From assembly GCF_002531755.2 (NCBI RefSeq), contig NZ_CP034998.1, positions 2,170,001 through 2,234,000 of the forward strand: DNA of 64,000 nt, given 5' to 3'. The notes beneath the pieces are model-generated. The model did no database searches and had not been told where the DNA came from. It worked only from the letters and a program-made list of their open reading frames with translations. The position numbers and the translations under genes were made by a program. The DNA is from Rhizobium acidisoli (GTDB lineage Bacteria; Pseudomonadota; Alphaproteobacteria; Rhizobiales; Rhizobiaceae). This document shows, one piece after another, positions 1 through 8,239 of this stretch (position 1 is its first letter; every line of letters begins with the position of its first letter).

Positions 1-1
1 G

Positions 2-163
2 TCTGGGGAGGCCTATTTCCTCGTCTATCCGGAGCGAAAGTCCCATCAGCCCAGCATTGGTGTTTTCCGCGACTGGCTTTTGAAGGAGATGCGCCTGAGC
101 AGGCATTCGACGGACAATGCGCGTTTTTACTGTCAACGGCGGCCCGTTCAGGCGTCGGAGTGA
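2..163 (+). CDS. LysR-family regulator, C-terminal end (partial)
   Basis: The window opens inside a reading frame that ends with TGA at 161-163 and encodes about 53 residues. The segment AYFLVYPERKSHQPSIGVF followed by RDWLLKE matches the extreme C-terminus of GcvA/AmpR-type LysR regulators, where the last strand and helix of the effector domain precede a short tail. The DNA-binding N-terminus lies outside the window, so no target can be inferred. Confidence 0.6.
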   Translation, partial: SGEAYFLVYPERKSHQPSIGVFRDWLLKEMRLSRHSTDNARFYCQRRPVQASE

Positions 164-181
164 AGACGTCCTAGCTGCCGA

Positions 182-424
182 CTAAGAGGAGGGAAAGTCG
201 AAGAGCAGCAAGCCGGGTTTTTCCAGAGGCAATTGTGTCACGACCTGCCCTTCCGGGTTCAGAACCGCCGTCGGTCCCCAGGCGACGCGCCCATCGCGCT
301 CGCCTGTCACGTCGGACGATATCATCCAGAGGCCGGTTTCGCGGCATCTTTCGCCGCGGACGACATTATGCTGCTCCTTGAAAATTTCCGCCTTATCTCG
401 TGGCATCATATTGTTGGAGCAACA
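182..424 (-). pseudogene. Carbon-nitrogen hydrolase (nitrilase family) C-terminal remnant
   Basis: Reading leftward from about 424, the frame encodes MPRDKAEIFKEQHNVVRGER, then CRETGLWMISSDVTGER and a WGPTAVLNPEG segment. This is typical of the last third of nitrilase/amidase-type carbon-nitrogen hydrolases, including the catalytic-Cys-distal part. The N-terminal two thirds, with the Glu-Lys-Cys catalytic triad, are absent. Upstream, the open frame simply runs backwards through the gnd terminator into gnd itself. I therefore read it as a decayed fragment, not a functional short enzyme. The fragment begins just beyond the gnd terminator, which suggests a deletion fused the two loci. Confidence 0.6.
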
Positions 425-450
425 TAAGATCAGAAACTTTCCTTGATCGA

Positions 451-478
451 AAAAGCCCGGCGCGATGGCCGGGCTTTC
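451..478 (-). terminator. Rho-independent terminator of gnd
   Basis: On the minus strand AAAGCCCGGC, a six-base loop and GCCGGGCTTTTT form a ten-base-pair GC-rich stem followed by T residues, about 22 nt after the gnd stop codon. Confidence 0.8.
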
Positions 479-500
479 CTCGATCTCTTCTCGGCAAGCC

Positions 501-1931
501 TCAGAAGCTCGCCGCACCGCTGCCCCAGGGGCCGTGGTGGAAATCTTTGCCATCCAGGCGGTCGAAGCCGTGAGCGCCGAAGAAGTCGCGCTGCGCCTGG
601 ATGAGGTTGGCCGTTCCCCTGCCCTGGCGGTAGGCGTCGAAATAGGTGAGCGCTGAAGTCAGCGCCGGCACCGGCAGGCCGGCGGAAATCGCCGCGGCGA
701 CGACACGGCGCAGTGCCGGGATCGATTCCTTGACCATGTCGGAGAAGGCCGGCGTGACGATCAGGTTCGCAGCGTCCGGCGCCTTGGTAAAGGCCGAGGT
801 GATCTCGTCGAGGAACTGCGAGCGGATGATGCAGCCGGCGCGCCAGATCCTGGCAATCGTCGGCATCGGCAGCGACCAGTTGAACTCGCGCGAGGCTTCC
901 GCCATCACCGCGAAGCCCTGTGCATAGGCGCCGATCTTGGCGGCAAACAGCGCCAGTTCGAGATCCTTGTTGAGTTCGGGACCGTAAGCGATCGGGAAGG
1001 ATACGGCCTGCGTGCCGAAGATCTTTTCGGCAGCTTCGCGCTGCGACTTCATCGAGGAGAGGCTGCGGGCGGCGACCGCGGCTTCGATCGCCGTTGCCGG
1101 AATGCCCATGTTCTGCGCCTCGATCGCCGACCACTTGCCGGTGCCCTTCTGGCCGGCCTTGTCGAGGATCATGTCGACCATCGGGCCGCCGGAAACCGGA
1201 TCGGTCGCCGCAAGCACCTTCTCGGAAATCTCGATCAGATAGGAGTTCAACCGGCCCTTGTTCCATTCGCCGAAGATGCCGGAGATGTCGGAGGCGCTCT
1301 TGCCGAGGCCGTCGCGCAGGATGCCATAGATTTCGGCAATCATCTGCATATCGGCATATTCGATGCCGTTATGGATGGTCTTGACGAAATGGCCGGCGCC
1401 GTCATTGCCGAGCCAAGCGACGCAGGGCTCGTCGTTGTAGCGGGCGGCAATCGAGGTCAGCACCTTCTCGACGCGCTTCCAGGAGTCTTCCGTGCCACCG
1501 ACCATGATCGACGGGCCATGGCGCGCACCTTCTTCGCCTCCGGAAACACCCATGCCGATGAAGGTGAGATCGGTATCCTTGAGGCGGTCGAAGCGCGCGA
1601 TGGTGTCGCGGAAATTGGCGTTGCCGGCATCGATCATGATGTCGCCCTTGGACAGATGCGGGCGCAACGCCTCCATCTGCTGATCGACGGCATCACCCGC
1701 CTTGATCATGATGATGATCGGGCGCGGCGGCCGGATCGCATCGACGAACTCTTCGACCGTCTTGCAGGGAATAATCTGCTTTTTCAGATCGCCGGCGCTT
1801 TCGTAGAATTCGTCGGTTTTCTCAGGCGTACGGTTGAAGACCGCAATTTTATTGCCTTTTTCCGCGATGTTGAGCGCCAGATTGGAGCCCATGACCGCAA
1901 GACCGATCAGTCCGATTTCTGCCTTTTCCAC
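501..1931 (-). CDS. gnd: 6-phosphogluconate dehydrogenase (decarboxylating)
   Basis: This 476-residue cytosolic enzyme oxidises 6-phosphogluconate to ribulose 5-phosphate and CO2 with NADP+, in the oxidative pentose phosphate pathway. The N-terminal GLIGLAVMGSNLALNIAEKG is the dinucleotide-binding fold. GHFVKTIHNGIEYADMQ carries the catalytic lysine, and GQKGTGKWSAIEAQ lies in the helical C-terminal domain. The frame is open upstream to 2090, but a GGAGG sequence lies seven bases before a GTG at 1931 that yields the usual family N-terminus (VEKAEIGLIG), so I choose that start. It is monocistronic, with its own terminator downstream. Confidence 0.95.
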   Translation of the reverse strand: MEKAEIGLIGLAVMGSNLALNIAEKGNKIAVFNRTPEKTDEFYESAGDLKKQIIPCKTVEEFVDAIRPPRPIIIMIKAGDAVDQQMEALRPHLSKGDIMIDAGNANFRDTIARFDRLKDTDLTFIGMGVSGGEEGARHGPSIMVGGTEDSWKRVEKVLTSIAARYNDEPCVAWLGNDGAGHFVKTIHNGIEYADMQMIAEIYGILRDGLGKSASDISGIFGEWNKGRLNSYLIEISEKVLAATDPVSGGPMVDMILDKAGQKGTGKWSAIEAQNMGIPATAIEAAVAARSLSSMKSQREAAEKIFGTQAVSFPIAYGPELNKDLELALFAAKIGAYAQGFAVMAEASREFNWSLPMPTIARIWRAGCIIRSQFLDEITSAFTKAPDAANLIVTPAFSDMVKESIPALRRVVAAAISAGLPVPALTSALTYFDAYRQGRGTANLIQAQRDFFGAHGFDRLDGKDFHHGPWGSGAASF

Positions 1932-2156
1932 GACAAACCTCCGATGTGTCATTTGGACCGGTGTTGTGGCACTGTCTCGGTCAAACGGCAAGTCTCGCAA
2001 GGGTCTAATCGGTTCGCAAAAGCAATGAAATGACGCTTGCAATATCCCGACTTGTCCGACAACCGCTTGTGCCGGCTGATTGTCAACCAAGTTTTCGCAC
2101 GACCTCCTCTTGATGCCCTATCTGATGGTATTATCGGCGTTTCGGGAGAGATCGCC

Positions 2157-2948
2157 TTGGCACCGGAAAGACGAAAAGATACCGCGTTGCTCGCTGCCCG
2201 TGCCGGCCGCTACCGGGAATATGCGCCGCCGCTGAGGCTGCGACACCATTTCAGCCGGTTCTGGTCGCATGCGCTCAATGACGGACCGCCGGCACAGGTG
2301 GCGATCGTGCCGGACGGCTATTGCGACCTCCTCTGGATCGACGGCCGGCTGGCAGTCGCCGGGCCCGACAGGACGGCGGCCTTTCCCACTCTCCGGCCGG
2401 GCACGACGGTCATCGGCGCACGTTTTGCGCCGGGCGCCGCTGCACCCTGGCTGAAGACGCCACTCTCGGCGCTGCTCGGCCGCTCGGTGCCGCTTGCCGA
2501 CATCGGCTGGAAGCACACGGCCGAATTCGAGGCACGGCTTGGCGATTGCCCCGATCCAGCGGATGCCATGGCGCTATTCGGCCGCCTGCTCGAAGAGGCC
2601 GCGCGCGATGCGGACGAACCCGCTGAGGATGCCGCCGTGATCTTCGCCGCCGCCGACAGCGGCCGCCCGGCGTCCAGGCTGCTCGGCCGGCTCGACATGA
2701 GCGAAAGGCAGCTGCGCCGCCGCTGCCACCACCATTTCGGCTATGGCGCCAAGACGCTGGAACGGATCCGTCGGTTCCAGCGTTTCCTCGACCTCTGCCG
2801 CAGGTCGGGCACGATGCCGCTTGCCCAGCTTGCGCTCGAAGCGGGCTTTGCCGACCAGGCTCACATGACGCGCGAGGTCGGCGAGTTCTCGGGCCTGACT
2901 CCTACCGCCATTCTTGGCCAACTCAGCATGCCGAAAAGACCAGGCTGA
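2157..2948 (+). CDS. AraC-family transcriptional regulator (DUF6597-type N-terminus)
   Basis: The 263-residue protein has an N-terminal sensor-like region with the pattern AARAGRYREYAPP followed by a VPDGYCDLLWI strand. These are typical of AraC regulators with a DUF6597 domain. Its C-terminal AraC helix-turn-helix pair includes LDMSERQLRRRCHHHFGYG and LAQLALEAGFADQAHMTREV. A TTG start at 2157 is preceded at suitable spacing by GGGAGAG. The frame is open back to 2037 but without a ribosome site. The following two genes encode small ligand-binding-fold proteins and may be its targets, as AraC plus SRPBCC/VOC neighbours are common. Effector unknown. Confidence 0.8.
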   Translation: MAPERRKDTALLAARAGRYREYAPPLRLRHHFSRFWSHALNDGPPAQVAIVPDGYCDLLWIDGRLAVAGPDRTAAFPTLRPGTTVIGARFAPGAAAPWLKTPLSALLGRSVPLADIGWKHTAEFEARLGDCPDPADAMALFGRLLEEAARDADEPAEDAAVIFAAADSGRPASRLLGRLDMSERQLRRRCHHHFGYGAKTLERIRRFQRFLDLCRRSGTMPLAQLALEAGFADQAHMTREVGEFSGLTPTAILGQLSMPKRPG

Positions 2949-3018
2949 CCGTTTTGTTCAAGACGCCGCGGATCGGCCTGTTATGACAGCAAGACCCAAT
3001 ATCGAGGACCTGCAAGCC

Positions 3019-3417
3019 ATGTCGACGATGCCCGCGAAAATCATCCACCAATCGATCGAGCGCGACTGGCGCGACGTCTATGATTTCGCCGGCAAGCCGG
3101 AGAACATGCCGCTCTGGGCCTCCGGCCTTGCGAGCGGCCTCGAGCCGAACGGCGCCGACTGGATTGCCCATGGCGCGCTTGGCACCGTTAAAGTGAGCTT
3201 CGTGCCGACCAATGAATTCGGCGTGATCGACCATACGGTGACAATCGAATCCGACCTCCGGGTCTATAATGCGCTGCGCATCGTGCCGAACGGCGATGGT
3301 TGCGAGGTCATGTTCACGCTGCTGCGGCTGCCCGGCATGACCGATGCGCAGTTTTCAGCCGATGCCGCCCATGTCGAGAAGGATCTCGCCATGCTGAAAG
3401 CCCTGATGGAGAGATAG
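3019..3417 (+). CDS. SRPBCC (START/Bet v1-like) family protein
   Basis: The 132-residue product begins with MPAKIIHQSIERDWRDVYDF. It continues with the pattern of a SRPBCC fold: the first strand, a PENMPLWASGL loop, and a long C-terminal helix carrying DAQFSADAAHVEKDLAMLK. Such proteins bind hydrophobic ligands, but substrate and function cannot be told. GAGGA precedes the ATG at 3019. The frame is also open to earlier ATGs (2983 and 2914), the latter overlapping the araC-type gene. Its stop is immediately followed by the ATG of the VOC gene, so the two are translationally coupled. Confidence 0.75.
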   Translation: MSTMPAKIIHQSIERDWRDVYDFAGKPENMPLWASGLASGLEPNGADWIAHGALGTVKVSFVPTNEFGVIDHTVTIESDLRVYNALRIVPNGDGCEVMFTLLRLPGMTDAQFSADAAHVEKDLAMLKALMER

Positions 3418-3777
3418 ATGTCCGAGAAGTCAGAAAACCACGATCGCCGCATCGATTATGTCGAATTCAACGTCGCCGACATCGCCGCCGCGAAAGCCTT
3501 TTACGGCTCGGCCTTCGGCTGGCGTTTCACCGATTACGGCCCGAACTACTGCGAATTCGACGATGGCCGGCTGAAGGGCGGCTTCACCGATTTCGGCCCC
3601 GTGCGGCCGGGCGGCCCGCTGGTCGTCGTCTACGCCAGGGATCTCGAAGAGGTGCTGACGTCGGTCGAGAGAGCCGGCGGCACCATCGTCCGGCCGATCA
3701 CCGATTTTCCCGGAGGCCGCCGCTTCCATTTCCTCGACCGCGACGGATATGAACTCGCCGTCTGGGCGACTGCCTGA
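3418..3777 (+). CDS. VOC/glyoxalase-family protein
   Basis: The 119-residue protein has a single vicinal-oxygen-chelate repeat pair: an N-terminal YVEFNVADIAAAKAFYGSAF, a central GGFTDFGPVRPGG strand and a C-terminal GGRRFHFLDRDGYELAVW. This fold covers glyoxalases, dioxygenases and resistance proteins. The last motif carries the conserved metal-ligand-like Glu, but no specific reaction can be assigned. The start codon abuts the stop of the SRPBCC gene, indicating co-transcription and coupled translation. Confidence 0.85.
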   Translation: MSEKSENHDRRIDYVEFNVADIAAAKAFYGSAFGWRFTDYGPNYCEFDDGRLKGGFTDFGPVRPGGPLVVVYARDLEEVLTSVERAGGTIVRPITDFPGGRRFHFLDRDGYELAVWATA

Positions 3778-3808
3778 AGGTGCCTGGCTGGTCGCGGCCA
3801 GCTATTGA

Positions 3809-4549
3809 TCAGCCAGTTGGCTGCTGCGGCTCGATATCCTCCATGACGAGCAGCGCGCCAATCACCGTACCGCCGACATCGCGCAACGGCGACATGCGAC
3901 AGCGCACTTGCCCCGATCCGCCGCTGGCGTTCGGACATTCATAGGCGTAGTCGATCTGCTCACCGGCAAAGCAGTCGTCGAGCTTGTATTTGGCGCAGGC
4001 GGCAAACAGCTCCTCTCCGATGAATTCGGAAAGATGGCGGCCGATGAGCTCCATCGGCTTCTTGTTGAGATGGGCGCAGTTGGCTGGATTGGAATAGAGG
4101 AAGCGATAGTCCCTGGTCAGTACCGCGACGCGGTCCGGCAGGCTTTCGAGGATCGCCGAATTGAGGAATTGGCCGTTGTCGGTATCAGGCACATAGGCCG
4201 GCGGCGGCTCGATGCGCACATCCTGAGGCGACGGCACGCGCCAGTCCGGGCCATGCGTGCCGAAATAGCGGTCAAGCAGGAAGGATAGCACCGTCGTGTG
4301 CTCGGTGACGCTGGCGCTGTCGTCGGCGTCCTGGCCGATGAGATGAGTCACAAACTGCAGCTGCATGTAGACTTCGAGCAGATTGACCGCCTGATGGGCG
4401 AGGATTGCCTCGACCAGCGGTTCGACATGGCCGTCGAGCGCCGTGACGCGCTGATCGTCACCCAGGCGTATGGCTTCCTCTATCTGCGTGCAACGCATGG
4501 AAAAAGCTCGAAAAAGCTCCAGCAAGACGCCCAACTCCCATTGGTCCAA
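3809..4549 (-). CDS. PAS-domain protein
   Basis: The 246-residue cytosolic protein has an N-terminal helical region (residues about 1-115) without recognised motifs. A PAS domain follows (about 130-240), recognisable from ILESLPDRVAVLTRDYRFLY, the NPANCAHLN segment, LIGRHLSEFIGEE and the PLRDVGGTVIGALLVMEDI end. There is no kinase, HTH or cyclase output domain, so it is a stand-alone sensor or adaptor. It lies downstream of lpxXL on the same strand but is separated by about 260 bp holding a palindromic repeat, so it is probably independent. Confidence 0.75.
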   Translation of the reverse strand: MDQWELGVLLELFRAFSMRCTQIEEAIRLGDDQRVTALDGHVEPLVEAILAHQAVNLLEVYMQLQFVTHLIGQDADDSASVTEHTTVLSFLLDRYFGTHGPDWRVPSPQDVRIEPPPAYVPDTDNGQFLNSAILESLPDRVAVLTRDYRFLYSNPANCAHLNKKPMELIGRHLSEFIGEELFAACAKYKLDDCFAGEQIDYAYECPNASGGSGQVRCRMSPLRDVGGTVIGALLVMEDIEPQQPTG

Positions 4550-4713
4550 GAGGCGGTCCGAGACCTATTATGGCGGCATATTTCGAAAAATGCGCCCTTC
4601 GGTAGACATTATTCGCGTCTTGGTAGTGACGGGTAACATGAAAATGCACTCAGTTTCAATCCGAGACCATTGCCGCTTTTCACCGCTGATAATTGGGGGT
4701 GGATATTCTGAAA

Positions 4714-4759
4714 GCATGTCGCGCAAAAGCGTGTCGCGGTTTTGCAGATAACGACATGC
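4714..4759. repeat. Rhizobial intergenic palindrome
   Basis: GCATGTCG at the left and its complement CGACATGC at the right flank an AAAAGC/GCGGTTTTGC core, giving an imperfect hairpin. The surrounding non-coding stretch (4550-4812) holds only this element and resembles the palindromic repeats found between many Rhizobium genes. Confidence 0.6.
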
Positions 4760-4812
4760 ACCAAAACAAAGAACTGAATCGCGAGAGCGAATCCGATAGA
4801 TCGCGACGCGCC

Positions 4813-5748
4813 TTAGGAACTGAGCGTCTGCTTGATCTGCCAGCGGTCGTGATACCAGAGCCACTGTTCCGGGTATTCCCGCACCCAGCTTTCCACCTTG
4901 TCGTTGAGCAGCTGCGCGGCTGCCGGCAGGTCGAGATTGCCTTTGGCGTCGCGGGGCATTTCCAGCCGCGGCTCGATTTCCAGCCGATAGCGGTTGCCGG
5001 GCAGCCGGATGCAACGCGCCGGATAGACCTCGCAGTCGAACTGGCGCACCAGCTTCGGCAGCAGCGGATTGGTCTTGACGTCGCGCCCGAAGAAGGTGCC
5101 CTTCAGCCCCTTGCCAAATTTCTGGTCGACGAGCACGCCCACGCCCTGGCCGGCCTCCAGCTGACGGGCGAGCGCGAAGGAGGAGCCGGCATGCGACGGC
5201 ACCAGCTTGCCCATCCGCGCGCTCCTGAAATCGAAGACCTTCTTGGCGACATAGGGATTGTTCGGCGGCCGAAAGAGCACGGTCACATGAAGCCCGAAGG
5301 CGGCACCCGCCACCGGCAGCAGCTCGAAATTGGCGGTATGGCCGGTAAAGACGATGAAGGGGCGCGGATTGTCGCGCAGATCTAGAAAGATCGGGATGCC
5401 CGACACCTCCACCCTGCCCGGCTCGGCATTTGCGGGATCATAGTCGAACAGTTGGTCGAGGAAGACATACTCGGCCGCAAGCCGGCCCATATTGCCCCAG
5501 CTTGCGAGCGCAATCTCTTCGATCTCGGCCTCGCTCTTCTCAGGGAAGGCATTGCGCAGATTGACGAGCATCAGCTTGTGGCGGCGCGTCCGCCGGCCGA
5601 GGCGGCGCGTCATCCTGTCGGCGAAGCGAATCGCGCCATCAGCCGGAAACAGCTTCAGCACGTTCAGAAAGCCGAACATCACCTGCGCTACCAGCCATTG
5701 CTGGAAGTGCCTGAGCGCCAGAACGATCCGGGTGATGAGGAGCTTCAC
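4813..5748 (-). CDS. lpxXL: Lipid A very-long-chain (C28-type) secondary acyltransferase
   Basis: This 311-residue inner-membrane-associated LpxL/HtrB-family acyltransferase transfers the 27-hydroxyoctacosanoyl chain from AcpXL to lipid A. The catalytic HTANFE motif (H-x4-E) lies near residue 136, a VLVDQKFGKG block follows, and the C-terminal WVREYPEQWLWYHDRWQ is the classical end of the family. An amphipathic N-terminal segment precedes the domain. It is the last gene of the acpXL cluster and follows adh2XL by only 7 nt. The function is inferred from the exact operon context known in R. leguminosarum and S. meliloti. Confidence 0.9.
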   Translation of the reverse strand: MKLLITRIVLALRHFQQWLVAQVMFGFLNVLKLFPADGAIRFADRMTRRLGRRTRRHKLMLVNLRNAFPEKSEAEIEEIALASWGNMGRLAAEYVFLDQLFDYDPANAEPGRVEVSGIPIFLDLRDNPRPFIVFTGHTANFELLPVAGAAFGLHVTVLFRPPNNPYVAKKVFDFRSARMGKLVPSHAGSSFALARQLEAGQGVGVLVDQKFGKGLKGTFFGRDVKTNPLLPKLVRQFDCEVYPARCIRLPGNRYRLEIEPRLEMPRDAKGNLDLPAAAQLLNDKVESWVREYPEQWLWYHDRWQIKQTLSS

Positions 5749-5755
5749 TTGGGGC

Positions 5756-6784
5756 TCAATCCATTTTCAGAATGATCTTGCCGAAGATCTGGCGCGACTC
5801 CATCCGCTCCAGCGCCCGGTCGATATCGCTGAAGCTGACCTCTGTATCGATGACAGGATGGACGAGCCCGCGGCCCATCTTCTGCATCGCATCCGCCATG
5901 TTCTCCATGCGGCAGCCGAAGGAGCCGAAAAGCTTCAGCTGCTGCTGGAACAGCATCATCAGGTTCATTTCCGTGGAAACACCCGAGGTCGAACCGCAGG
6001 TGACGAGCCGCCCGCCACGCTTCATGCAGAGCATCGAGCCCGCCCAGGTATCCTTGCCGACATGTTCGAAGACGACGTCGACGCCCTTCTTCTTGGTGAG
6101 CTTGCGCACCACGCCCTCGAACCGGTCGGTGCGGTAATTGATAACGTGATCGGCGCCGAGCGCCTTGGCCTTTTCGATCTTGTCGTCCGAGCCGACGGTG
6201 GTGATGACGTTGCAGCCGATCTTCTTGGCAAGCTGGATCGCTGCCGTGCCGATGCCTGAGCCGCCGGCATGGACGAGGATCGTCTCGCCGGGTTCGAGCT
6301 TGGCATTGTCGAACAGCATGTGTTCAACCGTGCCGAAGGTGACGGGAGCGAGTGCCGCGCCGATGGCATCGACGCCGGGAGGAGCCGGCACCAGCAGCCG
6401 CGCCGGCAGGTTGACCTTCTCCTGCGCGAAACCGTCGAGATGGAAGCCGTGCACGCCGGAGACATGTTCGCAGAGATTGTCGCGGCCTTCGCGGCAGGGG
6501 CGGCAGAGGCCGCAGGTGCGCGCGCCGTAGATGGAAACGAGCTGGCCCGGCAGCACGTTGGCGACACCCGGCCCGATCGCTTCGACGACGCCGGAAGCCT
6601 CCGCGCCGATGACCAGCGGCATCTTGCGCCTGGCGAATGCCATGCCGCGCCAGCCCCAGACGTCGATATGGTTGAGCGCCACCGCCTTGACGCGCAGCGT
6701 CACTTCGCCGGCGGCAGGCGCATCCGGTTCCGGCAGGTCGGTGATCTCAAGCTTGCGGTCATCGATCAGTTGCAAAGCACGCAT
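5756..6784 (-). CDS. adh2XL: Zinc-type alcohol dehydrogenase of the VLCFA cluster
   Basis: The 342-residue MDR-superfamily oxidoreductase has a GroES-like N-terminal domain with structural zinc cysteines in CGLCRPCREGRDNLC (about residues 90-105). Its Rossmann domain carries the nucleotide motif HAGGSGIGTAAIQLAKK. In rhizobia this gene always sits between the fabF genes and lpxXL and is thought to contribute to making the hydroxylated C28 chain, though the exact step is not established. A palindromic repeat of about 100 bp separates it from fabF1XL upstream. Confidence 0.88.
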   Translation of the reverse strand: MRALQLIDDRKLEITDLPEPDAPAAGEVTLRVKAVALNHIDVWGWRGMAFARRKMPLVIGAEASGVVEAIGPGVANVLPGQLVSIYGARTCGLCRPCREGRDNLCEHVSGVHGFHLDGFAQEKVNLPARLLVPAPPGVDAIGAALAPVTFGTVEHMLFDNAKLEPGETILVHAGGSGIGTAAIQLAKKIGCNVITTVGSDDKIEKAKALGADHVINYRTDRFEGVVRKLTKKKGVDVVFEHVGKDTWAGSMLCMKRGGRLVTCGSTSGVSTEMNLMMLFQQQLKLFGSFGCRMENMADAMQKMGRGLVHPVIDTEVSFSDIDRALERMESRQIFGKIILKMD

Positions 6785-6800
6785 GGCAAAATCCCTCGCC

Positions 6801-6846
6801 GTTAGAGCGCCGTGCGTCCGTTCGGACGCACAAAGGACGCTCTAAC
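6801..6846. repeat. Rhizobial intergenic palindrome between adh2XL and fabF1XL
   Basis: GTTAGAGCG and CGCTCTAAC form the outer arms, and GTGCGTCC/GGACGCAC form an inner perfect stem. It sits inside an operon leader and may act as an RNA processing or stability element between the ketosynthase genes and adh2XL. The rest of 6847-6940 holds no gene. Confidence 0.6.
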
Positions 6847-6940
6847 TCTTTAAATCTACGCATAGGCTTTCCGAAAATCGCCCGATTTTCGGGCCGATGC
6901 TGTAGGCGTCATCTCATCTCAAAAATGTGTCGGAAACCGC

Positions 6941-8236
6941 TTAAGCCGGTTCGAGCGCCATGACAAGGCTGGCATTCTGCCCGCCGAAGCCGAAGGAGTT
7001 GGAAAGCACGGCAGAAACCTGCGCTTCCCGTTTCTTGTTCGGCACGACATCGAGAACGATCGACGGATCGGGATTGGTATAGTTGATCGTCGGCGGCAGT
7101 GTCCCGGTCAGCATCGTCTGCAGCGAGAACACCGCCTCGACGGCGCCCGCCGCCGTCAACGTATGGCCGATCATCGACTTGTTCGAGGACACCGGAATGC
7201 CGACGAGCCGCTCGCCGAAGACGGCCGACATCGCCCCATATTCCATCTTGTCGTTCTCCGGCGTCGAGGTGCCGTGCGCGTTGATGTAGCCGATGCCGCT
7301 TTCGTCGATGCCGGCATCGGCAAGGGCCGCGCGGATCGTCGCGATCGCCGGGCCGCCGTCCGGCGAGGAGCGGGTGCGGTGGAAGCTGTCGGCCTTGTCG
7401 CCGGCGCCCTTCATGATGCCGAGCACCTTGGCGCCGCGGGCGACCGCCGCTTCTAGCGATTCCAGCACCAGCGTCGCCGCACCTTCGGCGATGACGAAGC
7501 CGTCGCGATCCTTGCTGAACGGCTTGGAAGCCTTGGTCGGCGGATCGTTCTGCGTCGAAAGGGCCGACAGCAGCGAGAAGCGGATCAGCGCTTCGGCGCT
7601 GAGAGAGCCGTCGGTTGCAACCGTCAGGGCGCGATCGGTGCGGCCCTGGCGGATCGCCTCGATGCCGAGCTGGATCGCCGTGACGCCAGAAGCGCAGGCT
7701 GTCGACAACGTGACGGGAAGGCCGCGGGTGCCGAACCGGTCGGCAAGGCGCTCGGAAATCGCCCCGAACAGGGCCGCCTCATGGAAGGCCGGATCCGGCC
7801 GCTGGCGCAGCGCCGTCAGGAAACGTTCATAAGCATCACCAGGATGCTCGGAGGCCGGCGAACGGTCGGCAAGCTCGAAACGGGCGCTCCATTCCGGCTC
7901 GATCGGCGGGGCCGCGAGGAACAGCGGGCCATTGAAATCGCCGGAAAAGCCGGCATCGGCAAGCGCCTCGATCGTCGTTTCCCGGGCGAAGGCATAGGAA
8001 CGCTCGACGGCGTTCGGGGCCGGGATACCGATAAAATCGACGGTGCCGGCGATCCGCGTCGACAATCCCTCGGTTGGAAAACGGTTGATCTCGTGAATGC
8101 CCGAGGTGCCTGACGAAAGCGCTGCCCAGTTGTCGCTGAGGCCCTGACCGAGCGAAGTAATGATACCCATGCCGGTCACGGCCACGATCGGACGGCCGAG
8201 GTGATCCCTGTAAGCGGAAGCTGTCATATCTTTCAC
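6941..8236 (-). CDS. fabF1XL: Beta-ketoacyl-ACP synthase II of the VLCFA cluster
   Basis: The 431-residue KAS II-type condensing enzyme elongates AcpXL-bound acyl chains. The full triad is visible: Cys in LSTACASGVTAIQ, His in INAHGTSTPEND, and the second His in NKSMIGHTLTAAGAVEA. The GFGGQNASLV glycine-rich end is present. The gene follows its partner ketosynthase-like gene by 3 nt. The presence of both a canonical and a Cys-lacking ketosynthase suggests a heterodimer like KS-alpha/CLF of type II polyketide systems. Confidence 0.9.
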   Translation of the reverse strand: MKDMTASAYRDHLGRPIVAVTGMGIITSLGQGLSDNWAALSSGTSGIHEINRFPTEGLSTRIAGTVDFIGIPAPNAVERSYAFARETTIEALADAGFSGDFNGPLFLAAPPIEPEWSARFELADRSPASEHPGDAYERFLTALRQRPDPAFHEAALFGAISERLADRFGTRGLPVTLSTACASGVTAIQLGIEAIRQGRTDRALTVATDGSLSAEALIRFSLLSALSTQNDPPTKASKPFSKDRDGFVIAEGAATLVLESLEAAVARGAKVLGIMKGAGDKADSFHRTRSSPDGGPAIATIRAALADAGIDESGIGYINAHGTSTPENDKMEYGAMSAVFGERLVGIPVSSNKSMIGHTLTAAGAVEAVFSLQTMLTGTLPPTINYTNPDPSIVLDVVPNKKREAQVSAVLSNSFGFGGQNASLVMALEPA

Positions 8237-8239
8237 TCC

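Noticed and set aside
1932..2090. Upstream extension of gnd
   Set aside because: No ribosome site, and the added residues do not resemble the family; the GTG at 1931 has a GGAGG.
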